Translations under genes and position numbers: made by a program
Shown: positions 19,901-29,806 of the stretch, in pieces
Layout of the letters: each line of letters begins with the position of its first letter
Numbering within the stretch: the stretch's first letter is position 1
Notes under the pieces: model-generated
Database searches by the model: none
The model's input: only the letters and a program-made list of their open reading frames with translations
What the model was told of the DNA's origin: nothing
From: Reclinomonas americana ATCC 50394
Taxonomy: Eukaryota; Jakobida; Jakobea; Jakobida
DNA length: 35,553 nucleotides
Reading direction: 5' to 3'
NCBI GenBank assembly: GCA_048213135.1
Contig: PS015389.1
Coordinates: 88,413 to 123,965 of the forward strand

Positions 19901-21114
19901 AATGCATGCCACTGATGCACCTTCGCGCAGTGCTTTCACCACACCGAGCCAGTGCTCTTCTTGTCGCGACGAGAGGAGATCTTTTCTGTGCGCCTGCCAT
20001 TGTGCTTCTACAAAGGTCTCGCGGCGGAGGAGGAGGAGGGTGCTGCGGCGCCCGAGTGGGATGTTTTCACCGCTGGAGACTTTGGAATGATCAGTTGCGT
20101 CGTGCGTGCCACAACCCCCGTGTTGTTAAGCCATCAATTCACTCTGTGCACCCTGCCCTCACCAGTCAAATTAGAGTGCTGTGGCGATGTGCTGGCCGCG
20201 TTGCCGGCCATTGGCCAACTGTGTGTGTACAATATTTCGAGAAAAGAGGTACTTGTCTCCTGTCGCAGCTCCTGCCGCACATGCCACTTCTCACACATAT
20301 ATTACACAGCGCGTGCTGTCTTTAACGATTCCCGGCAACGCCGGTCATTGCTGCATGGATGTGTCGCGCGATGGCCGGTGGGTCATGGCTGGCTCCGGCG
20401 CCGGCATGCTGTTGCAGGCCATTCCTCCGGACTCGTCCGCACAGCGCTCCGCCAGTATTCTGTTGCGCGACGAATTCATCAAGTCGCGTGTGGTTGACTG
20501 CGCCTTTGCGGCCGACTGTTCGTCGGTGCTGTGCGCCGAAGTGGTGGTGCCGCAGCTGTACAAACTCGAGCCGGACACGTCGGGGCGGAAGCGGGCGGCA
20601 CCGTCGAGCGACGAGGGCGGTGTGGAGGACGGCGCCGATCCTTCGCTGACCAACATGTCGTCGGGCACCGACGGCAGTCTGTGTCAACCATTGTGCAACG
20701 CCACCGGGCCGGCGATCACGGGCTCGCTGGCAATGTCTCTTGCCAGTGGCGAACCGGAACGGAAACGACCAAAGATTCGCCGTAGTGGGTCGCCGTCGGC
20801 CAATGGAACCACCACCTCTGCAAGGAAGAGGACAGGTGGCGGGAGTGCCGCGGCGGCGGCAGCTGCGGCGGCGGCAGCGGCCGCATCGACGGCGACCACA
20901 GGGGCTGGCGGTGCGAGGAAATCGCGCAGGTACTTTTTTGTGTGTGCTGATGTTGATGTTGATGAGGCGCACCGACTTAATTGTTGCGTGCAGGTCGGCC
21001 GACTCGGACAGTTCGGACTCTGAGTTTGAGGCCTCGTGGCGCGACAAACGGTATTGGCGAGTGATGCTGGCCCAACGCCAGAAGCAGGAGGAACCGGATG
21101 GAGGTGACAAATGA
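16908..21114 (+). CDS. WD40-repeat protein with charged nuclear-type C-terminal tail
   Basis: WD40 repeats form beta-propellers used as protein-binding scaffolds. Exons: 16908-16995, 18047-18219, 18672-18761, 18825-18951, 19726-19868, 19931-20105, 20166-20248, 20310-20929, 20994-21114. They sum to 539 codons plus TGA, with all phases agreeing. Propeller-type strands are VATVGSSHLNIYD, VAFSVHNEVQVIDIRAKQ, PLLVITDKTGSVMVWNHRRE, VLFLSRREEIFSVRLP, QLCVYNISRKE and CMDVSRDGRWVMAGSGAG. After about residue 330 come a basic stretch (PERKRPKIRRSGSPS), a poly-Ala run and an acidic Ser/Asp patch (SADSDSSDSEFEASW), suggesting a nuclear protein. Donors at 18220 and 18762 are GTTGCG. The start exon is chosen because its phase-1 end fits the next exon; it is the weakest call. 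I do not recognise the orthologue. Confidence 0.82.
16996..18046 (+). repeat. First intron of the WD40 gene, with a tandem repeat of about 130-165 bp
   Basis: Four or five copies of a C/T-rich unit carry the block TGTTCTCTTCAGTGTTTTAG and then TGTGCATTCCTC, with starts near 17384, 17550, 17681 and 17817. The unit includes acceptor-like TTCAG sites but no open frame shared by the copies. Purine-rich text at 17040-17210 precedes it, so this intron also runs from purine to pyrimidine. Confidence 0.65.
18220..18671 (+). other. Intron of the WD40 gene
   Basis: This starts GTTGCG and ends GCGCACAG. It contains a direct repeat GCGTGAGCTCTCCAG (near 18268 and 18391) about 123 bp apart, and purine-rich text at 18410-18640. 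No coding exon is visible. Confidence 0.6.
18952..19725 (+). repeat. Pyrimidine-rich intron of the WD40 gene
   Basis: From GTACGG at 18952 to TTTCAG at 19725. The second half is (CTCTCCCTTCT)n-like and carries long Ser/Pro/Leu frames that are not genes. Nothing else is visible. Confidence 0.7.
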
Positions 21115-21228
21115 AGTGCATGGTGGCGAAGCAAACAGGAGAGATGTGCAGCCGCGTCCAACCAGCGAGCGAGTTGCGCTCATGTGGAATTGCTATTGTT
21201 GCTGTTCTTGTGGATGGATTTGCAGAAA

Positions 21229-21560
21229 GTAGTGCGTTGAGACTGCGGATACTGCTGCACCTGCACTCGACGCCACCTCAGCGGGTGCGGTTGGAGTGCC
21301 TTCTCGCTGACGATCACGAGTTGCGCGGCTCATGCGGGCATGTCGCCTGAGACGGCGGGTTCAAGCACGTGGGTGCCATCGGCGGTACAAATGGGGAAGC
21401 TGCGCGGTGGCTTGGCGGGACGGATCCATGCGCAACCCGCATTTGCACACGCTCGCTATCGCTCCCGACGGTGTGCACGTCGTCACTAGTCACCATGATC
21501 GCAGTTTACGCATGTACGAGCTGCTTTCTGGCGAGCACACTGAATTGTGGTACTCAACTC
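21229..21560 (+). pseudogene. WD40-like fragment downstream of the WD40 gene stop
   Basis: The frame around 21420-21555 reads MRNPHLHTLAIAPDGVHVV and then HDRSLRMYELLSGEHTELW, a convincing propeller blade. A second open stretch at 21229-21286 (SSALRLRILLHLHSTPPQR) would join in phase 1 to the WD40 gene if GTGACA at 21103 were used as a donor, bypassing the annotated TGA. I could not find clean splice sites linking the two stretches, and the frame then runs into the antisense RNA ligase gene. It is either an alternative 3' end of the WD40 gene or a decayed remnant. Confidence 0.4.
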
Positions 21561-21599
21561 ATATTTGTTTCCTGTTTCCTATACTTTTTAATGGCTTGT

Positions 21600-22886
21600 T
21601 CACTCATCTTCACCATCGCCACGGCGCCTCAGCTTCTCCAGCACCTGGCGACCCCTGTGGAGCATCTCATCGGTGGGGTCCGCCGGCAGCTCCTCCTCCT
21701 CCGGATTCGGATCCGTCGAAGAGCTGCCTCCTCCAGCAGCCGCCTGTGCCGCCGGCACCAGCACCTCACGGCACTCCTCCAAGGCGTCGCGGCACAACAG
21801 GTCCACCCACGCTTCCTCCGATTCGAGTGCCGACCACTGACGGTTGTACTTGTCCAGCAGGCAGCGGAGACGGTCAGCGGTGACCAGGCGAAGGGCCATC
21901 AGGCGCGGCGTCACCTTGCGCGGCGCAGGCTTCTTCGCAGCGCCGTCTGCCGCAGCCGAGGCAGCCGCCGCATGAAGCTCGTTCTTGCCAAAGACCATCT
22001 CGCCCTTGTGCTTGCAGCGAGCGTAGTAGTTGACCCACACACAGCGCCGGCCGCCCTTGTACTCGCTCACATGCACCGAGGGCTCCGTCTGGCGGATGAC
22101 GTGACCCTCGCGCACGTACGGCGGAATCGCCGCCAGCGCCGCGGGGTCGTCCTTAAGCACCAGCGCCGGAATTCCCGTCGGCTCCCGCAAGTGATCCAGC
22201 GACCACTGCACGCACTCGGCCAGAGTGCCGGCAAAGACCGTGGTCACACAGTGCAGGCCCACCAACTCGCACAAAGCCTGCACCTGATCCAGCGGCAGGA
22301 AATGCGCCTGCAGTCGGCGTAGCTCCTCTCCATCGTCCGGAGCCTCGAGCTCGTCGCCATCGACGTCCTCCGCCGCTGATCCTGCCGGCCGCGGGGCCAC
22401 CACCGCCACGTCGAAAATGGCAAAGGCCTTGTCATGGCGGTAGTACGCACCCTTCTGGACGCCAGCGCCATACACCTCCCCGTAGAACTGCACCGACACG
22501 GCATCGGGCAGCGGCAACGGATGCTCCAGCTCACGCACGAACCGACGAAAGGCCGGCGCCAGTGAGTGCAGGTGAGACCGGGCTCCAAACAAATGCTGTT
22601 CGCTGTGACCCTCGCCGCCGCCGCCCTCTCCCGCAAGAGGACCCAAGGCCACATTGCGCGTGGCCGCGTGCAGCGGCAGGTCGTCGTCCACCACTGCATC
22701 TGCAGTCAACGGCACGATAACGGAGCAGTTGGCGCCGTGCAGTTTCTCCGTCACCACACACGGGGCGCCTGGGTGCCAATGGCCACCTTCGTCGTCATTG
22801 CGCAACCCGCCGCTGCGGTGGAACAACTTCTCGGAGTAGTTGTTGAAGCTGGGGTAGGGCAGGAAGGGTGGTGCGCGCTCAGACAT
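21600..22886 (-). CDS. RNA ligase, Rnl2/editing-ligase type, intronless
   Basis: ATP-dependent RNA ligases of the nucleotidyltransferase superfamily seal 3'-OH/5'-phosphate RNA ends through a ligase-AMP intermediate. This is a single open frame of 428 residues. Motif I is EKLHGAN, with the predicted AMP-accepting Lys48. Motif III lies in FYGEVYGAG (135-141), with YRHDKAFAIFDV following. Motif IV is REGHVIR (Glu259) and motif V is ARCKHKGEM (Lys291 and Lys293). A helical C-terminal part after about residue 300 fits the Rnl2 branch, and an acidic tail ends GDGEDE. The Met at 22886 is chosen because the motif I spacing is then about 48 residues; upstream Met codons give a low-complexity extension. 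No introns are visible, unlike every other sizeable gene here. The substrate (tRNA, editing or repair) is unknown. Confidence 0.93.
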   Translation of the reverse strand: MSERAPPFLPYPSFNNYSEKLFHRSGGLRNDDEGGHWHPGAPCVVTEKLHGANCSVIVPLTADAVVDDDLPLHAATRNVALGPLAGEGGGGEGHSEQHLFGARSHLHSLAPAFRRFVRELEHPLPLPDAVSVQFYGEVYGAGVQKGAYYRHDKAFAIFDVAVVAPRPAGSAAEDVDGDELEAPDDGEELRRLQAHFLPLDQVQALCELVGLHCVTTVFAGTLAECVQWSLDHLREPTGIPALVLKDDPAALAAIPPYVREGHVIRQTEPSVHVSEYKGGRRCVWVNYYARCKHKGEMVFGKNELHAAAASAAADGAAKKPAPRKVTPRLMALRLVTADRLRCLLDKYNRQWSALESEEAWVDLLCRDALEECREVLVPAAQAAAGGGSSSTDPNPEEEELPADPTDEMLHRGRQVLEKLRRRGDGEDE

Positions 22887-23446
22887 GGTTGTGAAAAAAA
22901 GTAGGGGGAGGGAACGCAACAATTGGGGGGGATCGCGAGAGAAGTTTTTTTGGGGGGGATGCATATGGGACTTTTGAACTGTGGGTGCCTGTGCATGTCG
23001 AACGTACACAGGTTGCGAGACCCTGTGAGGGTTGGGGGACACCTCCAAAACGAGGTGAATAATGGTGGCCCCTGAGATGCATGAAAAAGGCGGACGTCAG
23101 AGGCCTCAAGCTCAGCAGCTCCAGATTTAGACTTGCGCCACTCGCTTCCTGAAACATCAATCGCGCTGCAGAATCCTTGACGATTCTTGTGGGTCAGTGG
23201 ATAATGCTGATCTGCGCCATGACGAAAGTTGGCGGCAATTGCAAGGGATTTGTGGGCGTTGGAATGAAGTGTACTTGTTCGACCCTCGACCCTTGACCCT
23301 TAGTAGGACAAGGCGCAGATCAACTTTATCCAACCGCCGTTTCTGAAAGTGAAGAACGAGCAGTCGACATTTTTGTGTTAACTTCGCCAGTATCTCCGCT
23401 CAGGACACACAGGACATGCCCGTTTCAACAAAAAGCACACACACAA
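22887..23446. promoter_or_regulatory. Divergent intergenic region with an 11-bp inverted repeat
   Basis: This separates the RNA ligase (-) from the GAF-domain gene (+). TGATCTGCGCC (23208-23218) and GGCGCAGATCA (23312-23322) are perfect inverted copies 93 bp apart. Between them lies GACCCTCGACCCTTGACCCT, a triple GACCCT motif (near 23281-23300). No tRNA can be folded by eye. No coding exon is seen. Confidence 0.45.
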
Positions 23447-26400
23447 ATGTCGCGACGACGACTGCAAGCCATCCCCGACTCACCAGGACCGCAGCCCACC
23501 GTCCTGCTGCTGGCCACTGGCGGCGGACCCAGCAGCCCACAAACAATGGACACACTCGACTCGTTCCGTCTCGGGCGCCTCTATCCCGACTCGCCCACCT
23601 CGCCCTCCTCACCCAGCACCACCAACGGCTCACCACACACAACAACAACAACAACAACAACAACAACGGCCACCAGCGCCACGTCACCACGCGGCGGGTT
23701 GTCGTTGATTGAGCGTCAACCGACGGCCATTCAACGTTTGCTGCAGCAGGCGAACGTTGTGTCGTCCTCGGCCGCTGTCTACATGGAGCAGGTGGCTAAA
23801 CGGACGGCCAAACAGCAGCAGCAGCAGCAGCAGGCTGAGTCAGCGGCATTGTCTCCGGCGATGGTGGCCTCGGCCAAGCAGATGGATAAGGCTGCGACGC
23901 AAATGGTGAATATTGGAGGCAGGCAGGGGGCGAAGGGGAGGGAGGGGTAGAGAGAGGGGAAAGAGGGGGAAGGGGAGGGGAAAAGGGACGGTGAACGGAA
24001 GGGGACAGGCAGAGGAAGAGAAATGAGAGATATCGAGAAGGAGAAGGGAACCAGGAAGACGGGAGGGGGAGGAGGAAATGGAAGGGAGAGAGGGAGGGAA
24101 AGAGGGAGGGAAAGGGAAGGGGAAAGGGAGGAGGAAAGGGGGGAAGGGAAGGGGAATGACAGAGGAAGAGAACTGAGAGATATCGAGAAAAAGAAGGGAA
24201 TAGAAAGACGGGAGGGGGAGGAGGAAAGGGGAGGGAGTGGAGGGAAACGGAAGGGAAAGAGGGAGGGAAAGGGAAGGGGTAAGGGAGGAGGAAAGGGAGG
24301 GGGAGGGAAGGGGAATGACAGAGGAAGAGAACTGGGAGATATCGAGAAAAGAAGTGAGGCAGGAAGGGAGGAAGAAAGGAGAAGGGAAGAGACGGGCAAG
24401 GCAGAGGAAGAGAACTGGGAGAATCAGAGAAGGGAAGTAAGAGAAGAGGAACTGGGAGAAAGAGACAAGGGAGGTTGTAAAGAGAGGTTGAGTGAGAGGA
24501 AGAGAGGGGAAAAGGGAGGGAGAAGAACAGCGTCCCTCAATATCTCTCACTTCTATTCCACTTCCCCTCCCCTTCCCCTCCCCATTCCCCTTCTTTTCCC
24601 CTTTCTTCCTCTCTCTTTCCCTTGCCTTTCCTTCTCCCTTTCCCTTGCCTTTCCTTCTCCCTTTCCCTCCGTTCTCCAGCCTCACTTCCCTTCTCGATAT
24701 CTGCCTTTCCCCCCTTCTTCTTTCCCCTTCTTCCACCCTCCTCTCTCTTCCCTCTCTCACTGTTCGGTCGTTGGTTTCGTTTTTCGCGCAGCTTCTGCAA
24801 AGTGAAGTGATGGAATACCGACACCAGTTGAGATTACGCGCCAAGGACATTCGGAGGCTGGAACTGGAGGTGCAAGCTCGCGACGATGCGCTCGTCTACA
24901 GTGAGATCCAGCTCAACAAGAAAATGTTGCGTGCTTGGTTTTTCTCGCCCTTGGCGTTCGTGATCTCAATGCTTTGTGCGCAGTGTGGAGTTGAAACGAG
25001 CGCGAGATGCGGCAAGTATGATGCGCGTGCTGAAGGATGCAGATGTTCATGAGGAGAGGAGGTTGGTGATTTGAAAGGAAAGGAGGTCTTGTGGCAGCTG
25101 CTTGACTCACTGTGGTGGCGCAGGAAAAACGAACGCGTGATGATGATGATGGAGGACATTTCAGCAGAGTTTATGCGTGCCAAGTTGCGACTGCGTGGCT
25201 TGTCTTGATACTGGTCGTGTCAGATGTCTCTTTCCGCCCGCCTCATTGTGCAAGCAATCCTCCCCTGATGTCATTGACTTGTCCATGTTCTTCCGTCTCC
25301 TACCTTCCATCTTCCCCTTCTCCCTCCTCCCTTCTCCCTTCTCCCTCCTCCCCCCTTCCGGCTTCCCCTTCCGTCCCCCCCTCCAGTCATTACCGCTTCT
25401 GTCTTTACCTCTTCCCCCTTCCATCATCCCCTTCTCTCTCCTTTCCCCTTCCGTCTTCTCTTCCGTCTTCCCCGTTCCTCTTCCGTCTTCCCCTCTTCCC
25501 CCTTCCCCCTTCTCCCCCTTCCACCCTTCCCCCTTTCACCCTTCCTCCCTTCCCCCTTCTCCCTTCTCCCACTTCTCCCTCCCCCTTTCCCCCTTCTCCC
25601 TCTTTCCCCCTCTTTCCCCTTCTATCCCCCCTTCCCCCCCTCCCTCCCTTCTCACCCCCACTTCCCCCCTCAGATACCGCGCCTGGTTTGCGCTCTCCCC
25701 CACCGCCGCCGCCAAAACCGCCCGCCACGTCTACTCCCCCGACGGCTACACCCCTGCCGAGGCCGCCGCCTCCCAACTCCTCGTGCACAACGACTGGGTG
25801 GAGCGCTCCTCGCAAACTGTGTTTGACTACGAAGCCACGGCGCAGCAGGCGGCCGAGCAGTACCGCTTGCAGACCGAGGAGCTGATCGCGGAACGCGATG
25901 CTCGCGAGGCCGCACTCCAACAGGAGATCACTCGCCGTGGCGAACTCGTGCATGCCGTGGAGGCTGAGGTGACGCGACTGCGCATGTTCTGCAAGCAGCT
26001 GCAGGAGCAAATCGAGCAGCTGAAGAGCACGCATCACGATGCGGAAATGACGCGACAGTTGCGTTTGTCTTTCCGTTTTATTTGGAGCAGCTTATCTTGC
26101 CTCCACTCACACCTCTGCAACAGAAAGCAAGCCGACCGCGATCGTGCGCGCATTGCCGAACTGGAGCTGATTGTCACCGAGGGCGAGAGCAACATTGACA
26201 GTCTGCAGGACGAGAACAACGTTTTGCGTGCGCGCATGGAAGTTGCGCTGATTTACCTGTGGAGAGTTGAAATGCCTCAACGTCACGCTCATCTCTCTCT
26301 CCCTCGCAGAAACTGGAGGACATTGTGCTCACGGGCAAGGCGTCACTGTACAAGACCAAGGCCGCTCTGCACAAGGCTCTCCTCAATGCACCAGCGCTGC

Positions 26401-29242
26401 GCGTCAACGATCGTGCCGGCAGTGAGGCGTTTCCCGCGGCCAAGGACGGGCGTGCGATTTTCGATTACCACCACCCCGACCGCACGCAGTCGTACGAGCG
26501 TGTCGACAACAAGGCACTGGCGCTGCCGGGTACGCGTACCGGCAGCAGTGGTGGCAAGCGCAACAGCTTGGCCGGTGCACGGAGCCCGCGTCGGATGCAA
26601 CGACCGCCAGTGTTGCAAATGTCGATGCCCTCGTCTGCTGCGCCCGCCGATGTTCCCGCCAGTCCGCACTTTAGTCCGTCGGTTTCCGGCCGTCGGTCTC
26701 TCATGGACAGTGACGCCGCATACGCGCGCTTCGGCTCCGACGATGCTCCGAGGTTATTCTCAGAGGAGGCTCCGCCGCCGGATGATGACTTTGGCGACGC
26801 AGATAATGGTATTGGTGGTGGTGGTGGTGGTGGTGATGAGTATGGACATGGAGTGGGGGATAGTGACGATGGCGTTCGTCGTGCATTCAGCGAGGACGTG
26901 GCTGGTGGCGATGGTGTGCTGGTCGGCGATGTTGTTGATGATGATGACGACCACGGAGACGATGATGACGATGATGATGATGATGATGATGATGATGGTG
27001 ATGGTGGGTTTGGTGGAGTACCACGGGCGGTGCTCCTGCGACGGAGCAGCCGATCCATGTCGCAGGCTTCGTTTTTGGATGGTTCACTGGTGACTGTGCG
27101 TCTCCAAGACATGAGCGCGCTGTCATTACTTCGTGACGTGTGTGCGTGGGTGGCTGGCGAGTGTCACGCGGAGCGCTACTCGCTGTTCCTGCGTACCAGT
27201 GATCCGGAGACGGTGGCCGCGCTGCTCATGTCGCACTGCGACTCGCTCATGCCGTTCTGTTTGACCAACAGTAGCGGCATTGTGTCGTCGGTGATTCAGA
27301 CGAGCAGCACGCAGAATGTGCCGAATGCCTATGAGGTGGGGCAGGAGAGGGAGGGGAGAGGGAGATGGAGAGGGAGAGAGGAGGGAGGGGTAGGGGGAGA
27401 GAAGGAAGGAGGCGAGGGAGGGAGAGAGAGAAACTCATTCTTCACATTCAGAGAGAAACTCATTTCTTCTGTTTCAGATAGAGAGAGAGACTCATACTTC
27501 TTGTTTTTCAGAGAGAGACTCACCTTCTCTTTCACAAAGAGAGAGACTTTTCTTCATTTCCAGAGAGAGAGAGACTCATTCTTCTCTTTTTGAGAGAGAG
27601 ACTCATTCTTCTCTTCCAGAGAGAGAGAGAGACTCATTATCCTCTGCCATGGAGAAGAGAGAGAGACTTATTTCTCTGTTTCAGAGGGAGGGGGACTCAT
27701 TCTTCTCTTCCAGAGAGAGAGACTCATTCTTCTCTTCCAGAGAGAGAAACTCATTCTTCTCTTTTGGATAGAGACTCATTCACCTCTGTCAGAGAGAGGA
27801 AGACTTTTCTTCTCTTCCAGAGAGAGAGAGAGACTCATTCTTCGCTTTCAGAGAGAGAGAGAGAGAAAGACTCATGCTCCTCTTTCAGGGAGAGAGAAAG
27901 ACTCATTCTCCTCTTTCAGAGAGAGACCCATACTTCTTTTCAGAGAGAGGAAGACTCATTCTTCTCGTTCAGAGAGAGTTTCGCTTCTCTCTCTCTCTCT
28001 CTCTCTCTCCGCAAAGTGCATTCCTTTGATCTCGCACTGACCTTTCGCATTGATCTGCGCAGAGTGAACAATTCTCAACCAAGGCCGACGAAGCAACGGG
28101 CCTCGTCACGCGCGCACTGCTGGTCGTGCCTCTTGTGCAGTCGTCGGGGCCGGCAATTGGCGCCCTCGAGCTCGTCAACACCACGGGCGGCAAGGAGGCG
28201 GTGCGTGAGCCATTGACCTTTGCATATTTTCAATTTCACCCTTTCCCTCACAAACGCATCGCAGTTCTCGCTGCTGGACGCACAAGTGGCGCGCTTTGCC
28301 GCCTACCTGTGCAGTCGCATCCTGGAGAACTCGCCACTGGCGCTGCCGCAGCCGCCAGAGTTGGTAGGCATGCTGATGAATCCGGTGACTGGCGAGCGGC
28401 AAGTGATGCAACGACTGCTGCGAGAACAATTGGTGTGCCACCAGGCCACCTCGCCAGTGGCGGCTCTCAAGTCACCGCCGCATCGCACCGCCTCCAACGC
28501 GCCCACCACCGACGACGCAGTCAACATGCTGGTGACACCGCGCTCCCGACCACGCATCCTCACCACGTTCACCACGTGGTGGCGCTCCGCGCAACGCGAA
28601 TCCGAAAACGGGCCCTACCTGGCCGGCCCACCGCCAATGTCGGAACGCACACCCGTCTACCGCCGTCGTGCCACGCTTGCGGCCGGCGGCGGACCAAACG
28701 GACCCGGCGATGTGGGTTCGCCGCGTCGTGTGACCCCGCTCGATTCGGTCGCCATTTCCGGCATCCGGCCCGGCCAGGCATCGACGCCGGCCTCGAGTGC
28801 ACGGCTGGCGGCGGCTCCCGTTCCACCGTCGGTGGTGGCCAGCTCACCTCTACGTCGACCCTCGGTCGGCGGCCCCTCAACACCGCGACGCCCCAGCCTC
28901 GGTGGTCGCCAGCAGGGAATGTCGCAGTCCCTCGACCGCACCATCTCGATCAACAGCTCCGAAGGCGACGGGGCGGAGGTGCGCCGGATACCGTCGCTGG
29001 CGGCCGAGATCGAGCGGCTTCCACTGCTGTCGCCGCGCTTGCCAGTCGCCCCGTCCGCACCGTCGACTCCGCGCGTCACTCTGCCGGATTTGTCGCCGCG
29101 GCCACCGCCGCTCGCGCATTCGTCGTCGACGGATGCACTGCAGACGCGGTCGGCGGTGCCGCCGGCCAATGCGAGGAAGAGGCGGCTCACGCATGCCGCC
29201 ATTGTCACGCCGCCGACCGGGCAGGGGCAGGGGCCGTTGTGA
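23447..29242 (+). CDS. Coiled-coil protein with C-terminal GAF domain and long low-complexity regions
   Basis: GAF domains are small-molecule or protein-binding sensor modules. Exons: 23447-23905, 24792-24925, 24984-25061, 25124-25183, 25674-26057, 26124-26241, 26310-27335, 28063-28200, 28265-29242. They total 1,124 codons plus TGA, with phases agreeing. The N-terminus is Ser/Pro/Thr-rich with poly-Thr and poly-Gln. Helical coiled coil follows (RAKDIRRLELEVQARDDAL, LKRARDAASMMRVLKDAD, RLQTEELIAERDAREAALQQ, RARIAELELIVTEGESNID). A disordered stretch contains a run of about 13 Asp. The GAF domain spans roughly residues 710-830: LSLLRDVCAWVAGEC, SSVIQTSSTQNVPNAYE, FSTKADEATGLVTRALLVV, GPAIGALELVN, FSLLDAQVARFAAYL. 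The last 250 residues are Pro/Ser/Arg-rich. Four donors are GTTGCG. The ligand is unknown. Confidence 0.85.
23906..24791 (+). repeat. Intron running from polypurine to polypyrimidine, self-complementary
   Basis: The first 630 bp are G/A-rich with recurring AGAGATATCGAGAA blocks (near 24015, 24175 and 24337). The last 250 bp are C/T-rich and include TTCTCGATATCT (near 24697), the complement of that block. The intron could fold into a long hairpin that brings both splice sites together. Confidence 0.65.
25184..25673 (+). other. Pyrimidine-rich intron of the GAF-domain gene
   Basis: From GTTGCG at 25184 to CCTCAG at 25673. It is CTTCCCCCTTC-like from 25290 onward. No exon or other signal is visible. 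Confidence 0.7.
27336..28062 (+). repeat. Intron with tandem AGAGAGACTCATTCTTCTCTT repeats
   Basis: After a purine-rich start (27336-27435) there are about 15 copies of a 28-45 bp unit, AGAGAGAGACTCATTCTTCTC plus a short tail such as TTCCAG or TTTCAG (27440-27985), then (CT)n and the acceptor CGCAG at 28062. Each unit is partly self-complementary (GAGAGA with TTCTCTT) and ends in an acceptor-like CAG, so the intron offers many decoy 3' splice sites. Confidence 0.7.
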
Positions 29243-29806
29243 TGGGAAGGGGAGTAAGGGTAATTGAAGGGATAGTATGTTTTGCACATGGATGTGTGAA
29301 AAGGAGAGTGGCTGTAGCAGAGCACGAGCAGTGGTGTATTGGTGATGCAGTCGAACGGGATGCAATCCAGCGGCAGCTGTCGCTGCTGTCGTACAGACGG
29401 GAGAAGGATAGTGAGATTGCAAGTATCGCCTGCGCAGTTCAAACAGCTGCTGGTTTTGCGCTGCTTGCTGGGTGAATGAGTTGTTGTAAGACAGCAACTT
29501 ACGACAGTGCCTGGTTGCAGCACTCGACGAACATGCACGCCAGTGATGAGGTGATACACACAACTGGTCACACGTCGAACATGACGACAATAAAATGAGC
29601 ATGGCCTTGCGAGGAGAAGGAGGTGAGACGGAGCAGAACGTCGACGTTGTAGAGATCTTGATGAATTACGATAGCGATGGAGTCTTCTTGAAACAGGCCT
29701 TGTGGAGGTTCTTCGCTGGATTGTAAGGAAGGTCACAGCCGACAAGCCGGCAAAAGATTTGCATGTCCTTGAAGGACAACTCGCGCATTGTTCCGAACAC
29801 ACATCA
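29243..29806. other. Intergenic region with a partial duplication of the next gene
   Basis: This region lies between the GAF gene stop and the start of the secreted-protein gene. It holds 29561-29610, a copy (about 44 of 50 identical) of coding positions 29986-30035 of the downstream gene. Both strands are open for short distances. A minus-strand exon candidate is listed separately. No terminator or promoter motif is recognised. Confidence 0.5.
29574..29715 (-). CDS. Candidate exon of an unknown protein
   Basis: With acceptor CAATCCAG (before 29715) and donor GTGTGA (after 29574), this exon of 47 codons enters and leaves in compatible phases. It reads EEPPQGLFQEDSIAIVIHQD and then LYNVDVLLRLTSFSSQGHAH, ending FIVVMFD, which looks protein-like. 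Upstream, a Met-led stretch MRELSFKDMQIFCRLVG (near 29745-29790) could belong to the same gene, but its phase does not fit simply. The plus strand of the same DNA is open for 43 codons, so the coding strand is not certain. No family is recognised. Confidence 0.3.

Noticed and set aside
22887-23048. 54-residue N-terminal extension of the RNA ligase
   Set aside because: The added residues are unstructured and overlap poly-T and poly-G runs. The Met at 22886 gives normal spacing to motif I.
23190-23300. tRNA-like stretch with GGGTCAGTGGATA and GTTCGACCCTC
   Set aside because: I could not fit acceptor, D and anticodon stems together, and the T-loop sequence is not the usual GGTTCRANYCC.
28126-29475. 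Alternative plus-strand frame across the last GAF-gene exons
   Set aside because: It reads through introns and gives Arg/Ala-rich sequence. The GAF-consistent frame with its TGA at 29242 is better supported.
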